Position numbers and translations under genes: made by a program. 64,000 bases of DNA from Brevinematales bacterium. Its GTDB lineage: Bacteria; Spirochaetota; Brevinematia; Brevinematales; Thermospiraceae. Where the stretch lies: positions 1-64,000 of the forward strand of contig JABLXN010000016.1 of NCBI GenBank assembly GCA_013177995.1. Direction: 5' to 3'. Under the pieces are notes generated by a model, which worked only from the letters and a program-made list of their open reading frames with translations, was not told the origin of the DNA and searched no databases. Shown here piece after piece: positions 62,172-64,000 of this stretch. Within the stretch, counting starts at the first letter, position 1. The number at the start of each line of letters is the position of its first letter.

Positions 62172-63989
62172 CTATGCCTCTTTCAGACGCCATTCATATT
62201 CCTTTTCTTTTTCTTCCACCTCTGAAGCCAAGGTATAGTATGCCTCATACCTTTCTTCAAGGGTTCTCTCCACCTGTTTCAGAGACACTCCATACACCCT
62301 GATTCGCTCCCCGTCAGAGACCACAGAAGCCTCTAAAAGAAGGGTTGTGAGACGATTTTTTTCCTCTTCCAGTTCAGAGATCTCTTTCTCTAATTGAGTA
62401 AGCCTCTGCTGCAAAGGCTTCAAAACCTTCGATTTTTCCTGGACAATCTCCGCCCTTTTCTGGCGATTTGTTTTCTGACTTGTCCCGGAAGAAAACGCTC
62501 TTTTTTCCTCAGCCTCCCACTCCCAGCCAATCTTTTCAAGAAAATCATCATACGTCCCCTCAAACACCTGCACCCTTCCCTCATTGAAGATAACAAACTT
62601 GGTGGCCAACACACGGAGAAAAGCCTCATTGTGAGTTACCAAAACAATCCCCCCGGGAAACTGGTCTAAAGCCGCAAGCAAGGCATCGGTAGCCTCCATA
62701 TCTAAGTGGTTGGTTGGCTCATCAAGAAGAAGCAGATTCGAAGGCTTTGCCAAAATCTTTCCAAGAAGCACACGATATCTCTCCCCTCCCGACAAAACCC
62801 TGATCGGTTTTTCGGCAAGACTCCCCTCAAAAAGCATAGCCCCTGCAATGGTTCTGGCCTGAGTTCTGTTTCTTTCACCAAGGCTATTCATAATCTCTTC
62901 TTCGATGGTATTCTCCGGATGGAGCCTCTCCACCTCTGTCTGCCCAAAGTACTGCACCCTTGCCTGGGGATGGTAGGTGATTTTTCCCCTCCAGGGAGTC
63001 TTATACCCTTGGATTACCTCAAGAAGCGTCGTTTTTCCCTGGCCATTTCGGCCCACCACGGCCACACACTCGCCCTTTTCCACACGAAAGGACAGGTTCT
63101 CAAAGAGAGGTTTCTCATATCCAAACGAAAGTCCTTCAATCTCAAGCAAAATTTTTGCACTCGTCTCTGCATAAGGAAAATGAAATTCCAATTCTGGAAG
63201 CTTCTCAAGTTTTTCCTTGCGTTCTATTTTGGCTAACATTCGCTGTCTCGACTTCGCCTGACTGGCAAGCCTGGCCTTCGCCCGAAAACGGCTGATAAAG
63301 AGTTCTATCTGCTGTCTTTTTTTCTCCTCGTGAATTCTCGTTTTTTCGTACACCTCTTCCTCAAGGGCAATCTGATTGTACATCTTCTCCGTCTTGCCTT
63401 CCATTTTTCGGATACGCTGACGATGGATATAAAGCGTGTGGGTGATCACCTCATCAAGAAAATCCCTATCATGAGAAATAATCACCAACTCCCCCTTCCA
63501 GCCTAAAAGGAGATTTTTCAAAAAACGAATGGAAAGAATATCCAGATAGTTCGTAGGTTCATCTAAAAGCAAAAGATCCGGCTTTGAAATAAGCACACAG
63601 GCAAGAGCAAGCCGCATCTGATACCCGCTGGAAAGGACCAACGGAGAGAGCCCTACCATCTCATGAGTGAAGCCAAGTCCATGGAGAAGTTTCTCAGCCT
63701 CATAGGCAGGCTTCTCTTCCCCGGGAATATGCTGTCTCACCTCATCAAGAACGGTTTTCTCTCTCCAGACAAGGTGCTGTTTGAGATACCCCACCCTGTA
63801 ATCCCTGGGGAATACAATTCGTCCCTCATCCACCTCTTCCTCTCCTGAAAGAAGACGAAGAAGGGTGGTTTTCCCGCTTCCATTTCTCCCGCAGAGCCCT
63901 ATCCTCTCCCGGGGGTGAATGGTAAAAGACGCCTCTGAAAAAAGCTTTTGTCCTCCATACGATTTGGCAATATTCTCTACCGCAATCAT
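62172..63989 (-). CDS. ABC-F family ATPase (Uup/YdiF-like)
   Basis: 605 residues, two nucleotide-binding domains without membrane segments. NBD1 has GRNGSGKTT, LLLLDEPTNYLD and an altered signature LSSGYQMRLA. NBD2 has GRNGQGKTT, LSGGERYRVLL and LLLLDEPTNHLD. A charged linker (~215-260) and a C-terminal coiled coil (~510-600) match Uup/YdiF-type ribosome-associated ABC-F proteins, which act on translation. ATG 63989 is near the window end; its upstream region is only partly visible. Confidence 0.93.
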   Translation of the reverse strand: MIAVENIAKSYGGQKLFSEASFTIHPRERIGLCGRNGSGKTTLLRLLSGEEEVDEGRIVFPRDYRVGYLKQHLVWREKTVLDEVRQHIPGEEKPAYEAEKLLHGLGFTHEMVGLSPLVLSSGYQMRLALACVLISKPDLLLLDEPTNYLDILSIRFLKNLLLGWKGELVIISHDRDFLDEVITHTLYIHRQRIRKMEGKTEKMYNQIALEEEVYEKTRIHEEKKRQQIELFISRFRAKARLASQAKSRQRMLAKIERKEKLEKLPELEFHFPYAETSAKILLEIEGLSFGYEKPLFENLSFRVEKGECVAVVGRNGQGKTTLLEVIQGYKTPWRGKITYHPQARVQYFGQTEVERLHPENTIEEEIMNSLGERNRTQARTIAGAMLFEGSLAEKPIRVLSGGERYRVLLGKILAKPSNLLLLDEPTNHLDMEATDALLAALDQFPGGIVLVTHNEAFLRVLATKFVIFNEGRVQVFEGTYDDFLEKIGWEWEAEEKRAFSSGTSQKTNRQKRAEIVQEKSKVLKPLQQRLTQLEKEISELEEEKNRLTTLLLEASVVSDGERIRVYGVSLKQVERTLEERYEAYYTLASEVEEKEKEYEWRLKEA

Positions 63990-64000
63990 CCGTTTCTATC

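Noticed and set aside
1-64000. CRISPR array
   Set aside because: Repeated hairpins are dispersed over tens of kilobases, not spaced regularly, and no cas-like gene is present.

Overview
The window looks like a chromosomal segment of a moderately AT-rich diderm bacterium, most probably a spirochaete. I infer this from many lipoproteins with relaxed lipoboxes, a standalone RsbW-like kinase with its STAS partner, a DUF4416 protein, an XPB-type helicase, and an IS related to the ISTde1/IS1202 group. A Brevinematales/Thermospira-like lineage would fit, but the sequence alone does not prove it. There is no prophage, CRISPR array, plasmid module or rRNA operon. One tRNA-Ser(GCU) is present. Sigma-70-type promoters with about 17-bp spacers are easy to see in front of many genes.

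Layout. 1-2.1 kb: the tail of an IS1595-like transposase, repeats, and a glutaredoxin plus ferredoxin:disulfide reductase-rubredoxin pair. 2.1-10.6 kb: lytic transglycosylase (+), a large beta-helix-like lipoprotein (-), and a minus-strand operon gpmI-gpmA-gltD-like that holds two unrelated phosphoglycerate mutases. 10.7-12.1 kb: an intact IS1202-like IS with 18-bp target duplications. 12.2-15.2 kb: CBM48 lipoprotein and M16 protease. 16.5-22.1 kb: ankyrin lipoprotein, tmk with a coupled unknown gene, and a flippase. 22.2-26.5 kb: hisB-hisH-hisA-ispG-esterase. 26.5-29.3 kb: thioesterase, DUF4416 and a beta-barrel protein (-). 29.5 kb: a candidate small RNA. 29.7-34.7 kb: purH-crtI-crtB-crtE, a carotenoid operon. 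34.8-38.0 kb: a MalEFG-type sugar ABC importer (-). 38.1-39.4 kb: purD (-). 40.4-43.0 kb: der, DUF2934 and an SPFH protein. 43.4-47.9 kb: lgt-mutL-ygiQ. 47.9-51.3 kb: XPB helicase and a partner that shares its accessory domain. 51.4-53.7 kb: tRNA-Ser, an unknown secreted protein, MarC-like protein and an M15 peptidase. 53.7-54.6 kb: STAS and RsbW-like proteins (-). 55-57.8 kb: two outer-membrane barrel candidates and a DUF3108 protein. 57.8-59.3 kb: an ISLre2/UPF0236-like IS (-). 59.4-64 kb: a lone receiver domain, PilZ, SpoIID-like, PlsY and ABC-F proteins.

The least ordinary part is the repeat content between the housekeeping operons. (1) Three 770-880 bp non-autonomous elements (15323-16198, 20052-20823, 39508-40332) carry the same terminal sequences as the IS1202-like IS, and two of them have 15-17 bp target duplications. 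Each carries a conserved GC-rich core of about 270 bp built as a series of nested inverted repeats, with one compensatory base-pair change between copies. (2) A separate family of about 200-bp MITE-like elements (five full copies and one truncated) has GAGACC termini, a perfect or near-perfect hairpin at one end only, and mostly exact 5-bp target duplications. One copy sits at a stop-codon/Shine-Dalgarno junction inside an operon, and its target duplication regenerated both signals. (3) A short GTTTCAGC/GCTGAAAC hairpin is dispersed alone and inside the first family.
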